64,000 bases of DNA, taken from contig RSEF01000004.1 in the NCBI GenBank assembly GCA_003993805.1, forward strand, positions 22,397,713 through 22,461,712, given 5' to 3'. A model generated the notes under the pieces. The model saw only the letters and a list, made by a program, of their open reading frames with translations, was not told where the DNA came from and did no database searches. The position numbers were made by a program, and so were the translations under genes. Positions 48,601 through 61,130 of this stretch are shown one piece after another. The DNA comes from Himantopus leucocephalus. Taxonomy: Eukaryota; Chordata; Aves; Charadriiformes; Recurvirostridae. Position 1 is the stretch's first letter. Each line of letters opens with the position of its first letter.

Positions 48601-51600
48601 AAACAATTTTATTCCTAATGAAGACATCAACTGGGAGAAGACAAGCTTCTCAGGAGGCTCTATCACCTGCATAAGAGGTGTGGCAAACTGCAACCTTGAT
48701 TCTTTAACACCGAGGTGTGGAAATGCCCTTGGGTCTACCACCAGGAGAAAGGCATTGCAGCCCCAGATGCAGGCAGGAAGGGTGAGGGAAGGCTGCAAGG
48801 AATCGTATCAACAGCCATCTCTTGGAGATTAAAATAATGCATTTACATTACAAGATGTTGACATACTCTTCTCCCTTTCCCCCATAGTCCATGTTTTCAC
48901 ATAACAAGACAGAGTTTTCTCTCAGGACCACCTACACCAGGACCTTCCACACTCTAAACGCTCAAATACTTGCTCTTTGTTACACTCATATTTGTAAAAT
49001 GTTGTTTTCCATTAACTCCTGATGTAACAGACTCATTGCACTCCAGTCCTACGGAGCATGCTTAGTAATCTCTCTAGACTGCACATGCATCTCTGTATTA
49101 CCAAAGATGTTTTGCATTCAGTTTCATAGATGACTTTTCTTTCATTCAGTTTCCCGAATTAGTTACAAGATTTGGTTGCATTTCTTGTTGAAAATCTCAT
49201 ACATTTTGGATGCAGCATGTGAGGCATCTAGACAAGGGTCTTCCATATTTGAGTGTCAAGGGTGCAAATATTCTCATGACTACAAAATCAGCCTTTTAAA
49301 TGTGAAGGCAGCTCTTTTTAATGTGCTTAGAGTTAACTATAGCTGCCACCAGTAAAAGTTAGCACTGCAATGCACTTTGCGTGCCAGAAATTACCTCCCC
49401 ATGCACAAGCAATGTCAGTGCAAGAATACAATGTGGGTGATGATAAGCAGCAAGGAAAGGCAGCTTTGGCATCATAGAACAAAGCAGATTTAATCCCAAT
49501 TCCAAAGGGTATGAGATCATAAGTGTCCCATTTACATGAAAAGAATATGGAAGAGAATGAGCCCCTTTAGCTGGGGAAGGAAAAGATCAAAAATATATAT
49601 ATTCAGAGAATCCTATGGTAGACTGACACTTCATCTGGGGCTGGTAGTATGAGAAGCACACTGAAGACAAAGGATAAGTGGTTAACAGATTCCGGTTTAG
49701 GAAAGACTGCAGAGGGAGAACTGGCCCTGTGATAGCAGCAGAACTTGATAGTAATGGAGGCATTTCACACTCACATGCTATAAAATACAAATAGATAGCT
49801 TAATTGTAAAGAGAAGGAGAAAAAACACACAACACACACCTCCCTAATGGTAAACCATTTCTAGCACACAGTTTTTAATAATGCTGACTTTTACTGATAC
49901 CCACAATCTTGCCTACACATAAAACTTGTCTTTTTAACTGCAATGCAATAGTTAGAACAATATAACTCCCCCTACTGTCAGCATTTTAGTGACAATAGCA
50001 TAAAGGAGTTTATACGTGTGCAGATTATACCTTTACTAAAAGGTGAATAAAATACCCTGGCACCCTGATGGTAAAATAACTGCAACCACTCAAGGGACAG
50101 TACTAACACAAATAGAGCAGTAAAGAAGAAAACAAATCACAACCCTCATCAAAGAGCAAAACTGGTAGACCAGTCCTAAGCCTCTCAAGTACACTAAACA
50201 TAATTGTTTGCTGAACACAGAAAGTTCATAACACAGAAAGCTCGTAAAGCTGAGTTGTGTAAGAACAGAAGGATTTGTAAACTCCACATGGGATATGTGG
50301 GTTTGGAGAGATTTGTTCAGAGAGAGACTGTTGCCACAGAATGAAGCATTCATTCAAGGATGTAGGCTGAAAGGCCGTTGATTGAATCCCTGAGTCTAGA
50401 TAACAACCATCCTGTGGGTTATGTCAACTGTCAGGTGAATTATATGAACAGTAGGTGTAAGCCTGAATTATCTGAATCTACTTCAGATAATATGGGCACA
50501 GGCATAGAGCAAAGGCAGAGCAAAATCTAGCAATTCCAGAAACCTTTCTTGTTGGCAAAGGATGTTTACCCATGTACTTTAGAGTAACATCACTGTGAAC
50601 ACAAAAAGCTCAGTGTATCGTATACATGCATGGGTCAGCGGACTCCTTTACATACTTACATTTGCCTATGAGGCTGTTAAGCAGGTTTTGAGAAACAAGA
50701 CACACAAATGGTTTTCACTTCCAGCAGTCTACAGCGTTCTAGGGAGACAGCTCACAACTCACTGACCTCAGAAATAAATAACATGAAAGACTCCCAATAA
50801 GGAATGCTCACAGTACTCCCGGTTAGAATATGGCTATGAGACACCATTCTTCACTTCAGCATGTTGGGCTCGAAACATAAGTGTCATGAATGGCAGCAGA
50901 AATTATGTCCCATTAAACACATATCAGCCAGCGATGCAAATTTAGCTGAAGAACACTCTACAGTTGGCTAGTAGACTATAAACTATTACAGTTGAGAAAG
51001 CTGTGAGATAATACCGTAAACAGGCAATTACAAAAGGAGAAGATTAGAACCAGTACGACATATGAAATAGATCTTATTGTCTCAATATATTATTTTTTAT
51101 TCTCTCTCATATGTGACTGTTTTGTTGTGTAAGATGTACTGTGCAGAAGAATGAAGGAAACAACTAGGTTAGGGACCGGACTGGATTTTGCAAGGTTTTG
51201 GTTCCAAATAAGGAAAATCCTATATGATCCTCACAGAAGGTGGCAGAGGATAACCTTAAAAAAAGCTTTACAGAAAGCTCCTTGGTACTTCTGTCTTGCA
51301 TAAAAAGATACTGTTTGGGGGGTTTATTTGTTTTTATTTTAATTTTTGGTTAAGGAATTCACAAGTCAGCAATAAAAAAAAATCCTGGCATATGGCTTAT
51401 TTTTATTCACTCTCATTTACTGGAAATATCACCGAGAGTTATTTCAGAGTCATTTTTAAAATCATTGAAGTAATTAGATTGAACTTTGTAGAACTTTACA
51501 GCCAGATCTTCTTTCCTCCAGATTTATTCCAACGTGGCAACCACAGTGCTGTATTACTAAACATCACCTTACAGATTTGTGACGTTGTTTTGCTCATATA

Positions 51601-53900
51601 TTATTGGCTGCTTGGATTAATGAAGCAAAACAGCCAGCTCCTAAAACAGTTTGTGATCAATTTTCTACCTGCATAGAAAGTTCTTTGAACAGTACAAAAG
51701 ACCTAAATCTGTCTAAAAACATTAATTAGGTTAGGACTTCTCTCAGCTGTTTGGACCTAATCAGTAGTATAAAATTTGAGGATCCTCATCCTTTGCTGTT
51801 TATCCCTCCTCCTCGCTTCAAGACTGGGGACGCATTAAAGTTGGGCAAAGTGTTGTCGCACTCTGACAGCTCACAATATATACACGGGTCCTTGCAAACA
51901 ATAGTCAGACAGTCATAAATTAGGCCAGTGTATAGGTTGCTCTAAATTACTCTACGTTTAAAGAAGTTTAATGATGAGAGAATGACAGCCAATTCTTTGG
52001 GAGAACCCCCATTCCTGAGCTGAAAAGACCTTGGCACAAGAGAGAATCTCGCTCTTTTTCAGTGCTTCTACACTATTTTTAGGAGTCATCATTCTTCCAT
52101 GCTGAGAGATCATTTTCTAAGTCCTCTGTGTTACCATAGCAAAAGCCAGATTTTTTCCCTCAATGCCTGACAAAGAGTCTGTGCAATATTACCGAGAAAA
52201 AAGTAGAAACAACAGTTTTAAAATTACTCCAAATATTTTCCTGTATTACACAGCTTCACTTTCTGAGCTACATTAAAGTACAGCTTAGTCTTATCAAGGG
52301 TATAAAAGCATGTCTGAATTCTTTCAGTTGTCCTCAAACCTGGGGATTCTGAAAAGAGGACTCTCGCCTCATGACTTTGAAAGTTTTGTGAACTGGAAGA
52401 GAATGGCTGGTGCAGAGGACACACTTTCTCACACAGACATTTTAAGGGATGGATTCTATTCACTTATAGCTCTGGTTAACAGAAAATCAGGACAGCTGGC
52501 AATCACAAAGAGAGAAAGGCTACTACACGAAAGTAATCAGAAAAGAAATCATAACTTTCTCCACTGGTACGAGCCTAAGTATTGGAAAGTCATACTTGGA
52601 ACTGCCTAACACAAATACAAGATCTTACACTTCAAATTTGCCCCAAACTACTTTGGAGAGTAAAAAAACCGCACACTTGCAATTGTATTAAGATCAGTTT
52701 TAGACTAAACTTCAGATCCCTGAGTCCTGCATGCACCTGGGGCTGAACAGTAGATTTTTGCCCCGTATTATTAATGCTCAAGATACTAAGGCCTCAGTCC
52801 GTTAGGTCAGTATGTAATTAAACATTCAGCAGCATCGGATGTTAGTAACACAAAAGGGGACAGAACGCTCTAGCAGACACACAAACACTACAGCTTTTAG
52901 TATATACCAATTTGCATTCTAAATAGGCACTTGACTTTTCTTCTGTGACAGTCTCACAATTGATTAGATAAATATTTTGCAGTAAGCCACCAGAATGTAG
53001 GGGCATAAATCAAAGTGTCATTTTAGAGACTGAGAAATCCTTTAAACAACGAAAAAAGTAATACTGTTGTTTGAAACAATCCATTACTTCCAAAGTTGTA
53101 AAGTCTTGATCAAGCTCTAGCTCTGTGAACAGTGCAACTTGGCTGACCAGTTTCCACAACCAACCTTTCATCTTTACATTTTTCAGACATGAGTGTCCCT
53201 ATGGCGTAACTGGAAAGTGGAATTTCTTGATACTCTAAAACCTACTGAAAAGTACTGATTTATGACTATGTGTGGAACAAAACAATAGAAGTAATATATG
53301 TTAAATATAAGTAAGGTGGGAAAAAATTGTTATTTAACTATCGTCCGCAAATGTAGCTCAGATAATAATAAAAAAATTCCCACATAGCAAAATAAAGGCC
53401 TGTAAAAACAGGAAAAAAAATGGTTTAATATTTGACTGTGGGCGAAATGAAGGTGGCCATAAGATAGTAACCTGACTACAGCCTTCATTTTTGTTACCTA
53501 CTTTTGATAGTGCACATAAGGGCTAGCCAATATTTCAGACCTTGCACGCAACAAACTTTGCTGCCAAAACATTCCATTAGGGGAAGAGCTGGCTTGAGTG
53601 AGGAGACAGTAGTTCTTCCTCCCTAAGCCCTGGGCATGTGGGGACACAAAACATGCAGCATCTGTTAAAGAGGTTTAAGGAAAATTGTTTCTCTGTCTCA
53701 TGCATTGAGGAGATTACGAGGTATGGCATCGTGTAACTGTGACTAACTGCTGTCCTTGGCTGTACAACTCTACAGTCCCTATTTAGACAATCTGTCCCTC
53801 AACATTCAGTTTCATTGCACAGTAAATAAGGTCTTTGAAGAAAAAATTTAGTTTTGTTTCCTCTTATGGTTTCTCTTATTGTAAAGTTTGCTACATATTT
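39691..53900. other. Long gene-free AT-rich stretch
   Basis: About 14 kb without any gene, RNA gene or recent repeat that I recognise. The longest open frame (51296-51676, 126 codons) is Phe/Leu/Ile-rich as AT-rich DNA predicts and has no domain. A two-part hairpin at 41440 and an A-rich AAATAAA run near 47295-47318 are present. Such repeat-poor DNA beside a neural gene may harbour conserved enhancers, which cannot be tested here. Confidence 0.55.
41440..41485. other. Two-part stem-loop
   Basis: AGGTCT (41440-41445) pairs with AGACCT (41480-41485), and TGGCCT (41450-41455) pairs with AGGCCA (41468-41473). A 4/6-nt internal loop and a 12-nt apical loop remain. The stem is too short for a convincing miRNA precursor; chance or repeat origin is likely. 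Confidence 0.3.
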
Positions 53901-54428
53901 TCACAGAATCACAGAATGGTTGAGGTTCAAAGGGACCTTTGGAGGTCACCTTGCCCAACCCCCCTGCTCAAGCAGGGTCACCTACAGCAGGTTGCCCAGG
54001 ACTATGTCCAGACAGCTTTTGAATATCTCCAAGGAGAGAGACTCCACAATCTCTCTGGGCAACCTGTGCAAGTGCTCGGTCATCCTCACAGTAAAAAGTG
54101 TTTCCTTGTGTTCAGAGAGAACCTCCTGTGTCTCAGTTTGTGCCCACTGCCTCTTGTCCATTGTCACTAGAAATGACTGAAAAGAGCCATCTCTGTCTTC
54201 TTTACACCCTCCCTTTAGATATTTGTCCACATTCATGAGTTCCCCACAGGAGCCTTCTTTAGGCTAAACAGTCTCATCTCTCTCAGCCCTTCCTCATAGG
54301 AGAGGTGCTCCAATCTCTTCATCACCTTGGTGGCCCCTCAGTGGACGCTCTCCAGTAGCTCCCTACCTCTCTTGCACTGGAGATCCCCCAGCTGTACACA
54401 GTACTTCAGTACTAGGCAAAGAGAGGTC
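53901..54428 (-). mobile_element. CR1 LINE, 5'-truncated copy with intact 3' end
   Basis: The plus strand begins TCACAGAATCACAGAATGGT, the reverse complement of the CR1 3' terminus with its ATTCTGTGA-type repeated octamer tail. The typical order follows: TCCAAGGAGAGAGACTCCAC, CTCTCTGGGCAACCTGTGCA, GTGCTCGGTCATCCTCACAG, AGCCCTTCCTCATAGGAGAG and GCTGTACACAGTACTTCAGT. About 0.53 kb remains, mostly 3' untranslated and terminal sequence. This is usual for CR1, which inserts as 5'-truncated copies without clear target-site duplications. Confidence 0.93.
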
Positions 54429-57084
54429 TTTTAAAATTTAAAACTTAAGTTCTGTCTAAAGTTTAACTGCTCAGTAAGCGTGCATTTTAGGAAGCTTGTA
54501 ATTTGTAAGCTATTAGTTGTATGTCAATTAATTGCAAGAAATTTCTGATGTAATTGATTATTTAATCTGTTTTAAGAGGTACTGCATGATTTAAGCAGAC
54601 AATACAAGATGCTCTTATCACTTAGAGGGTTTAGGAATTTGAATAGCCTACCCAAGGCTGTCATTAGTAGTTGAGTTTGTGGCCGGCAATGACATAGACT
54701 CATTGTTGGCAGAAAAAAAAATATACATTGTCATTTTTCCAAAACTACTGTGGATTTTCAATTGCTGAGTTGTTGGGTTTTCTGTTGTTTGGTTGGGGTT
54801 TTTTTCCTTAAATTTTCCAACATAAATAAAACAATTGAAGGCCAAGTTTTTTTGATGATGGCAACCCATGCAAATTGCATTCCTTACAAAGTTATTGTGT
54901 AGAAAAAACTGGCCTAGTCTGACTCCCCGGCCCAATTCAGACCGAATTGGCATTACTCACCAACACCAGATATTCACTAGGGAAACTGTAGTCCCACAGT
55001 GGTTTAAGGGTTGCAGCTGGAGTGCAAAAGCAGCTCGAGGAAAAAAAAAAAGTAAAAATATATATATATGTATATGGATCTTTCCCTTCCATTGCATACA
55101 AACACAAAAAACAGTGGAACTTGGACAGCTTCAATTTACATTATGTGACCTCCACTTATTTGGCATATTTGGGATGTGACTGAGATAGCATCCCAGTAAT
55201 TTATGAGTTGTTTTAGCATGAAAAGTGAATTGTCTGGGAGCTGATCCTTCTAAGCACTAAAAATAAACAAACCCACTTTTCAAGCTATGCTAAATACTGC
55301 CTCTGAGTGGAAAGTTGTGTTTATCTGAGAGCTGAAATCCAAGACAGAAATGGACTAAAATAGTGTGCTGATTGTTTTCCTTACGCTGCACACAACAAAC
55401 AATGTCAGCTTATTTGTTTGTGTTTATTTTACACTTATTAATAGGTATTGCACAGAAAAATGTCAGGGCACCTGATTTTGCTTGAGAGGCATCGGTCACC
55501 CACAGGCTGTGGTAGCTCTGTCAGGAAGAACTAAATAATGCAGCTCCTCCCCTAACAAGAATGAACGGCGCTCAGCACCAGGGTTACCTCCGAGTACAGA
55601 GCTGCACTGACCATGCTGCTCCTCCTCCTGCTCTTAGTCGCTTCCCCATGCCTCTTGCTAGCTGGTAGGATCATCTAGTGGCCCTCCTTATTTCCAACCA
55701 CTGTGTGTCTTCATCATTTCATTACAACCCATCTCTGGGGAGGACTTTGGGAACAGACTCACTCAACTTTTTCCGTAATATCTCTGCACAGAGGAACTGA
55801 ATACGCAGGGCTTCCTTGATGAGAGAGAGGTATGGAAATAAAATTTGTGGAAACAAAAATCCACTTGTACAAAAGTTCAGGATGTTGGTGAGCACCTTGC
55901 AAAATCAAGCCTATCTTTGCGATTCCATTATACATGAGCCTGAAATACAAACTTGGACTTCTCCAAATATCACTGAATTCAAGAGGTTGACTTCACAAAA
56001 CAGACCTTTTTCATGCCACATTGATGCAAGGTGGGCTAATTTTCTGCCTCCCTGAACCACTTAATCTTCCACTAGTATTCCAAAGCATGAGCAGAGCAAT
56101 ACTCAAAATTAACAATTGTGTCACAGCCTATAAAAAGCTCTCTGCTCAGGAAGCTGACAACTGAGCCGAAACGAGCCAAACACATGCTGTTAAGGGCCCA
56201 TTGTTCTTATGCTGAACAAATATGAAAAAAAGCTGGAAAACTTTTGAAAAAGAAACCCAAAAAATGAAGTTGTAAAAGCTTAATGATAGTTAATAGAAGT
56301 TTGGCACATTCAGATCTGACTTCTGATTCATCCGTGCATGAATGGCACATTTAACTTCTAAAGAGACCCAAACTGTAGCTTTATCTGTGTTAGTGATAGT
56401 CATAGATCTAACAGTCAGCTTTATCTATTAATACATGCTTCCAGAAAAGCACCCCCATCCCAGTCTTTGGCCCTAATTTAAGGCATGGCTGCTATTTTCA
56501 GATATTAGGTACTTCAGATTTTGTCCCCTAGTCACGCAGAACATGACTCAAATATTCACAAACTTGACTGAGAGGAGCATCACTACTCTCTTACAATTAA
56601 AATTAAAACTCTTCTGCACTTAAAGGCATGAAATAAAATACTATCTATCTAAGCGTCTCTCATGGGGCTAGAAAATGAGAGAAATTTAGCAAAGTGACTG
56701 TTTCAGTCCTACATTTCATCTCTTTTCATATTAGTAACTGTTATTTTCCCCACTGTGACCAGTCATAGAGATATTGCTACCTCTGAATCCCAAGTGGCTG
56801 ACAGTGTGATTTGTCCTGTATCAAAAACTCCAGCTTTGATTATGAGATCAGGAAGAGAGAATAGCACCTTTTTCTTCAACCATCATTAGTGCTTCAGCAG
56901 AAAGTAAATAGATATCTTAAATATGGGAAATATGTGTATGAAACCCATGTGTAACTCCAATTCTTACGGCTACATTAACAGCACTCATAAGATCAATTGT
57001 GCCCTTTAGTAAACCACTGTAGAGTAGGTAAATCTTCCAAAAGATCCTAAAAGACCACAACTTTAACTGTGCAGTGGTATGGTT
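54429..57084. other. Gene-free intergenic DNA
   Basis: No gene is recognised. A short A-run/TA simple repeat lies at 55041-55077. Confidence 0.6.
55041..55077. repeat. A-run and TA simple repeat
   Basis: A run of 11 A is followed by AGTAAAAA and a TATATATATATGTATAT tract. It is ordinary low-complexity DNA. Confidence 0.85.
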
Positions 57085-57200
57085 CTCCCCTGTTTATAAC
57101 TGGACTACCTCTATTATTATTTATATCCCTCCATGCCACAGCNCTCCCCTGTTTATAACAGGACTACCTCTATTATTATTTATACCCCTCCATGCCACAG
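57085..57200. repeat. 57-bp direct duplication across one N (57143)
   Basis: CTCCCCTGTTTATAAC starts both copies (57085 and 57144). They run to CATGCCACAG with a few single-base differences and are split by a lone N. It is the same assembly-join pattern as elsewhere in the window. Confidence 0.85.
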
Positions 57201-57479
57201 GAAACCACTGAAGTTAACAGAGTTAAACAAAAGTGAAAGGAAAAATTAACTCATCAGGCAACCTTGGAGCCCATTAATGAGGTACTTGCTTCTGCTGAGG
57301 AAAACATTCAGGCTCAGCCACAACTTGCCTGTCCACAGTCTAATGGAAGGTACAATTAGCAAACAATAACCACAGAAACCAGGTGGGCCAGTACTGTGAG
57401 AAGTTGCTGTATTCCTGCCCTAATCCAAAGCGATCATCTTCTCCTAAACCATGCCTAACAACTATTTAATTAATATATT

Positions 57480-57720
57480 CTTTAGAACTATCCCTTCCAC
57501 AGTCCATTTATTCCAATACTTAACTATTCCTACCGTTAGAAAATTCTAGGTATGTAATTTCCCTTTTACATTTGATTCCCATGACCCATTTATGGTCTAA
57601 CATTGTCCCTACCAGTACTTATTTTTCACCACTAATAAAGAAGCCTAAAGATAAGTAGTTACGCTCCTTATTCAAGTACCTAAAATCAGGAATCATTTTT
57701 GTTGATATATAACTGGATGA
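57480..57720 (-). mobile_element. Probable ancient CR1 3' fragment, reverse orientation
   Basis: CCACAGTCCATTTATTCCAA, then CCTACCGTTAGAAAATTCTA, then TTTGATTCCCATGACCCATT, then AATAAAGAAGCCTAAAGATA follow the order of the reverse-complemented CR1 region that normally reads 'CTGTTCCAATGCTT…TTAGAAAGTTTTTCC…'. Divergence is very high and the ends are approximate. Confidence 0.5.
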
Positions 57721-58894
57721 GTATCTGTAGTGCACAAATTCAGGTAGCCCATTTAAAAGGCCAGTCACCTTAGACTCTGTGCATCAAAGGAAAGAGAGCC
57801 TTTTTCAGAGAGTGATTCAGAGAAGCCCTTGCTTTGCTGCTCTGAATTACTCTCTGGTGAAACCCTTCTCTGTTGACTATACAGAATTAGGTAAGCAAAG
57901 TAAGCCATAGAGCTACCTTTCTGTATTCCTGTGTTTTTCTGGGAACTGAAGTTAAGCTGACTGATTTAGAATTTCCCTTGACTGATGTAAAATTTCCTAG
58001 ATCTCTTACTCTCAAAAAAACCAAAAAAAAAGCCCTGTGTTTAGTCTTTTTTAGATATTGGAACTTCAACTGGCTGTTCCATTACAAAGTATCTGCAATT
58101 GCTTCAGACAGTTATCCAAGGAACAAAAAGCTGTCTTACATCAAGTCTAGCTCAGCTGAAGACACATAAAATGACTGCGCACCCCCATCTGTGCCCTTAC
58201 CTCTTTGCCCTGAAGATAGTCATGTTTGTCATCTGACACTTTTAATGTTTATGGAACCAGGAGGCACTCAGTGCAGGACATCTCAACACTGCCAGTTAGG
58301 AACTTCCACTCTCCAACGCGCGTCTTCAAATGAAAACTGAAACACAGTTTCAAACTGAGCAGCAGTTGCTCAGATCACACGATTTCATTCACAGGAGCTC
58401 TTCATACTCCAGTTACTCGAACAGAAACCTAAGTTGTTCCAATAAGCTGTATCACATGCCAAAGCTGTATAGTAATAGGCACAGTAGCAGTTTGTTCCTA
58501 TGCTTCTGGCAAACCCAAATAGTAATGCTTAGTGCTACCAAGAAAGTCATTGAAGAAAACACCAAATTGATTCACCATTACCTCCTTATTAAAGTGAACT
58601 CGCTGTCCCACTGCTTGGGGTCTCTCACTCCAAGGTGAGGTACCTCTGACTGCTGGAATGCTTATAATTCAGAGTAGAATTTCTGAATACAGTTTGTCCT
58701 ACATAGTAATAGAGTTTTACAAAATGTTTCTGTACTCAATGAATACCTCTCTCATCGTTTCACTTTTATGTAAAGCCTAGGAGATCACAGTTATTCAATT
58801 TACTTAAAAATTAATCTCAGTGAAATTTAGAAAGCATAGTCTAGAGGTTTCAAAGTGGAGTAATTCTTCTATTCACTTAAATACTTTAATGAAC

Positions 58895-59424
58895 AGTGAT
58901 GTTTGGATAAAACTAGATCTGGATTCATTATGGCAAGTCACAACTCTCAGAACTACTGTTACGGGTTGTCTGCAAACTTAGGACAATGTTATTTTTGCAT
59001 GCAAGGTATTTTCCTGTAACTCAGTTCACACCTGCANAGTGATGTTTGGATAAAACTAGATCTGGATTCATTATGGCAAGTCACGACTCTCAGAACTACT
59101 GTTACGGGTTGTCTGCAAACTTAGGACAATGTTATTTTTGCATGCAAGGTATTTTCCTGTAACTCAGTTCACATCTGCAAATGGTAATGACATTTCTTCA
59201 TTTCTCATAATTTGTATGTCTACCTTGTCCCTAGAAACACCAGTTATTTTTTATATACACACTCCCCTAATATGCACATATTTAACCTACCCACGNTTCA
59301 CACCTGCAAATGGTAATGACATTTCTTCATTTCTCATAATTTGTATGTCTATCTTGTCTCCTAGAAACACCAGTTATTTTTTACATACACACTCCCCTAA
59401 TATGCACATATTTAACCCACCCAC
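58895..59424. repeat. Two chained direct duplications across Ns (59037, 59296)
   Basis: Positions 58895-59036 recur at 59038-59179 (142 bp, nearly identical). Positions 59168-59294 recur at 59297-59424 with about five differences. Three contig ends therefore overlap in a chain. A 102-codon open frame across the second junction (59129-59437) repeats its own residues and exists only because of the join. Confidence 0.88.
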
Positions 59425-61056
59425 ATATGCTATCTAGCCTTAATCTAAAGACAATGACTGTCTCTTTTACCATATTTTAGTTGACATCTTGGAAATCGCC
59501 AAGGTTAGCTCCAACATCCTTGGTTCCATGCTTGCTATTTCATCCAGGCTGGCTTCTGTCACCAGATGGGATTCATTTGTTGTTTGAGCTACTACGGACT
59601 GAAAAATTTTAGGTTATATGCAGAGAGGCATTCCCAAAATTTCTGGACAGTGGTGTACACATGCATCCTCTCTGCACCATCTCTGACCTTCAAGGGTGCG
59701 AGTTACAGCACCTAGACAGAGCGCCTAGCTCCGCTATACAAGCTGTAGAAACTTTTAGTCTTTCCACAGCGTCAGGCAAAATGAAAGCTACCTCACACAT
59801 CATGCCTATTATGGCAGAGTCATGATTTAGTTGGTCCTACTACAGTGAAAGATAATTATACAAGTAGGATTTACTTCAAACTTCAGAAACACTACATTGC
59901 TCAAGTCAACAATTTATGCTCCCTTCATTTTGAATGAGAACTACAACAACATAGCTCTACGATAGCAAACGATGATTGTATGCAAACAACTACAGCAGAA
60001 AATCTACAGAACCATACATATATAAAACAGATGAAAAACTTCTAAGAGTATTTCCCTTTGAAAATGAAGTTAAGGCATAAAATGCAATCATGAATATAAT
60101 GAAAATGGGTATCTTTTTAACACTACTGTCATTAACTGACAGCACAGACACTTGAGAGTTGCCTGTAATTTAATTTCTGTAAGAGATGAATTTTTTGTAT
60201 TCTGCATGACTGATTCAACAAATAGAAATAACTGCAAGGTATTTGGCCAGTTAAAGATATTGCAGGCTGTCAGTGAACTGATGGAAGGACTATCATGACT
60301 GGGAGATGAGATAGTCTCTATTTCACAGCCTGAAGTCCAAACCACAGACTCTCTTATTTTTCTTTTACTGTCTCACCATTGCATTTGCATTAGTTCAGCT
60401 CTGGTGATGTCTGCTGTGATGAGAGGGCGAGCCCTGACCGTCCCCTGGACTCTTGCTGCTTATAGGGCCAAGTCATCATATCTAGGGACAAAGAGATGAA
60501 AATTACGGTCACCTATTCTACCTGACCAGTGATGCTTTTGCCAACACAAATATCCTTGTGATCACTGCAGCAGTGAGGAATTTGAGGAAAGCAAAAACGT
60601 ACATCTCAGAAAATGCAATTCTACAATGAACCTAGAAGTCACTCCTGCAAAACAGCCCGGAAGAAATCTACAAAGGGGAGGATTTTGGTGGGTATTGTGG
60701 TTTTGATGCTTTTTTCAAAAGGCAAAAATGTTCTTTAACAAGTTCAGTTTCACAGTTTCTTGCTAAGTTATGCATAAACATATCTAGACTATACGCACAC
60801 AAAATAAGAGCAGAGGTGTGCATGCAAGGGATGGGACGGAGTATATTAGGAATGAAGGATTCGCTTTCACAGCCCTACCTCCAGACTCAGTCTTAGTTGG
60901 ACATACATTCCTCTCATAAATTTTCCTTCACCCAATTTTAAGCTGCATCAAGGAGCTGCATGTCAGCATAACCCATTGCTAGGGTTTGAATTCATAAATA
61001 TCAAAAGTTACTGAATCTGCAGACCTCAGGGAAGTAGATTACATTCTATTTATACT

Positions 61057-61130
61057 CATGGCCAGATTCTAACCTCTACTTTAACAGCCTCAAATTACAG
61101 TATGTTTGCTGGCACAAGTAATTTCTCTGT
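61057..61130. repeat. Possible remnant of an old amniote repeat
   Basis: ATGGCCAGATTCTAACCTCT followed by a CAAATTACAG segment resembles the GGCCAGATTCTGATCTCA start of the palindromic repeat class noted at 17.8 and 27.8 kb. It is diverged and low confidence. Confidence 0.35.

Noticed and set aside
51296..51676. 126-codon open frame in the desert
   Set aside because: It is rich in Phe, Ile, Leu and Lys as AT-rich DNA predicts, with no domain, no neighbouring exon and no promoter-like sequence.
53835..54236. Overlapping open frames of 84-111 codons at 53.8-54.2 kb
   Set aside because: They lie in the CR1 3' terminal region and are retrotransposon sequence, not a host gene.
59129..59437. 102-codon frame with internal sequence repeat
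   Set aside because: The internal repeat is produced by the single-N assembly duplication at 59296, so the frame is an artefact.
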